Virus record (IMG/VR): IMGVR_UViG_3300045996_000313
Coordinates: 1-22,713 of that record
Strand: one strand, 5' to 3'
DNA: 22,713 bases
Source: a virus
A model generated the notes under the pieces. That model made no database searches and had not been told where the DNA came from. It saw nothing but the letters and a program-made list of their open reading frames with translations. Positions 22,387-22,713 of the stretch are shown one piece after another (the stretch's first letter is position 1; each line of letters starts with the position of its first letter). A program made the translations under genes and the position numbers.

Positions 22387-22713
22387 ATGGTCACCGTTCA
22401 AAGGCTGGAACCGGGGCAGGCTGTGCCGCCATTCGCGATCGATCATTTCTCCGTGGTTGGACGGCGCTATGCATTAGAGCTCAATGGCGTGAATAACGAA
22501 GACGATTTCCGCGCTGCCTGTTCCCAGCTTTCGTCAGTTTCCATCGCATCGCTGATTACGATTGTTCGACATGACATAGGTCGGATTATTTGCCGGAAAC
22601 TCCTGACCGAGGCCGAGGCCGAACAACTCGTGTGGGGCTATAGAAAATGGGCGGATCCGCGAGAAGTCTACGCAGCAATGCACCAAGCTCGTCACGAATA
22701 TGGCGACCACCAT
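22387..22713 (+). CDS. Protein of unknown function, 3' end outside the window
   Basis: The frame is open from ATG 22387 to the last base, 109 codons with no stop, so the gene is truncated by the window edge. The visible part has a strand-rich N-terminus (MVTVQRLEPGQAVPPFAIDH), an FRAACSQLSSVSIASLITIV helix region with a DIGRIICRKL segment, and the helical, charged LLTEAEAEQLVWGYRKWADP end. The start is supported only by a weak GAAAG site (22379-22383). No family was recognised. Confidence 0.55.
   Translation, partial: MVTVQRLEPGQAVPPFAIDHFSVVGRRYALELNGVNNEDDFRAACSQLSSVSIASLITIVRHDIGRIICRKLLTEAEAEQLVWGYRKWADPREVYAAMHQARHEYGDHH

Noticed and set aside
1-22713. CRISPR array, tRNA gene, insertion sequence or attachment site
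   Set aside because: No regularly spaced repeats, no cloverleaf-like segment, no transposase or integrase frame and no obvious terminal repeats were seen by eye.

Overview
The window is a piece of a tailed double-stranded DNA phage or prophage with a long, non-contractile (siphovirus) tail. It opens inside the major capsid gene and then follows the lambda order of morphogenesis genes: capsid, head-tail joining, tail completion, tail tube, a frameshifted chaperone pair, tape measure, distal tail, tail tip, fibres. It then passes through a short regulatory island and ends in an early-type recombination and small-protein cluster. No integrase, repressor of the CI type, terminase, lysis gene, tRNA or CRISPR array is visible, so I cannot say whether this is a free phage or an integrated one. 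The DNA is GC-rich by eye apart from the island at about 17.2-17.9 kb. The host cannot be named from this sequence.

1-8.4 kb: capsid C-terminus (lambda E family), head-tail joining protein, two tail completion proteins, a tail tube protein, a G-like tail assembly chaperone with a textbook -1 slippery heptamer (G GGA AAC) followed by a two-tier hairpin, its T-like extension, a 1338-residue tape measure protein and an M-like distal tail protein. Most junctions are ATGA/TAATG overlaps, which points to one late operon.

8.3-16.1 kb: a 1308-residue tail tip protein that combines an L-like part, with four cysteines spaced almost like the lambda gpL iron-sulfur ligands, and a J-like hub part. No K (peptidase) or I gene lies between the two parts. 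It is followed by adhesion proteins: one LamG-like, one with two discoidin-like domains plus an Ig/TIG-like domain, a small coiled-coil protein, and a fibre with a 60-residue internal duplication. Two proteins of unknown function (16.1-17.0 kb) end this block.

17.0-18.5 kb: a small accessory island. It holds the only minus-strand gene I can support, a divergent Cys-rich gene, an AT-rich region with a promoter-like sequence overlapping an inverted repeat, a ribbon-helix-helix-like protein and another Cys-rich protein.

18.5-22.7 kb: a tightly overlapping cluster with a PD-(D/E)XK (RecB/Cas4-like) nuclease, a coiled-coil protein and a likely single-strand annealing protein, which together look like a phage recombination module. 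Small zinc-binding proteins, a 47-residue two-helix membrane protein and several unknown phage proteins follow. The last gene runs off the end.
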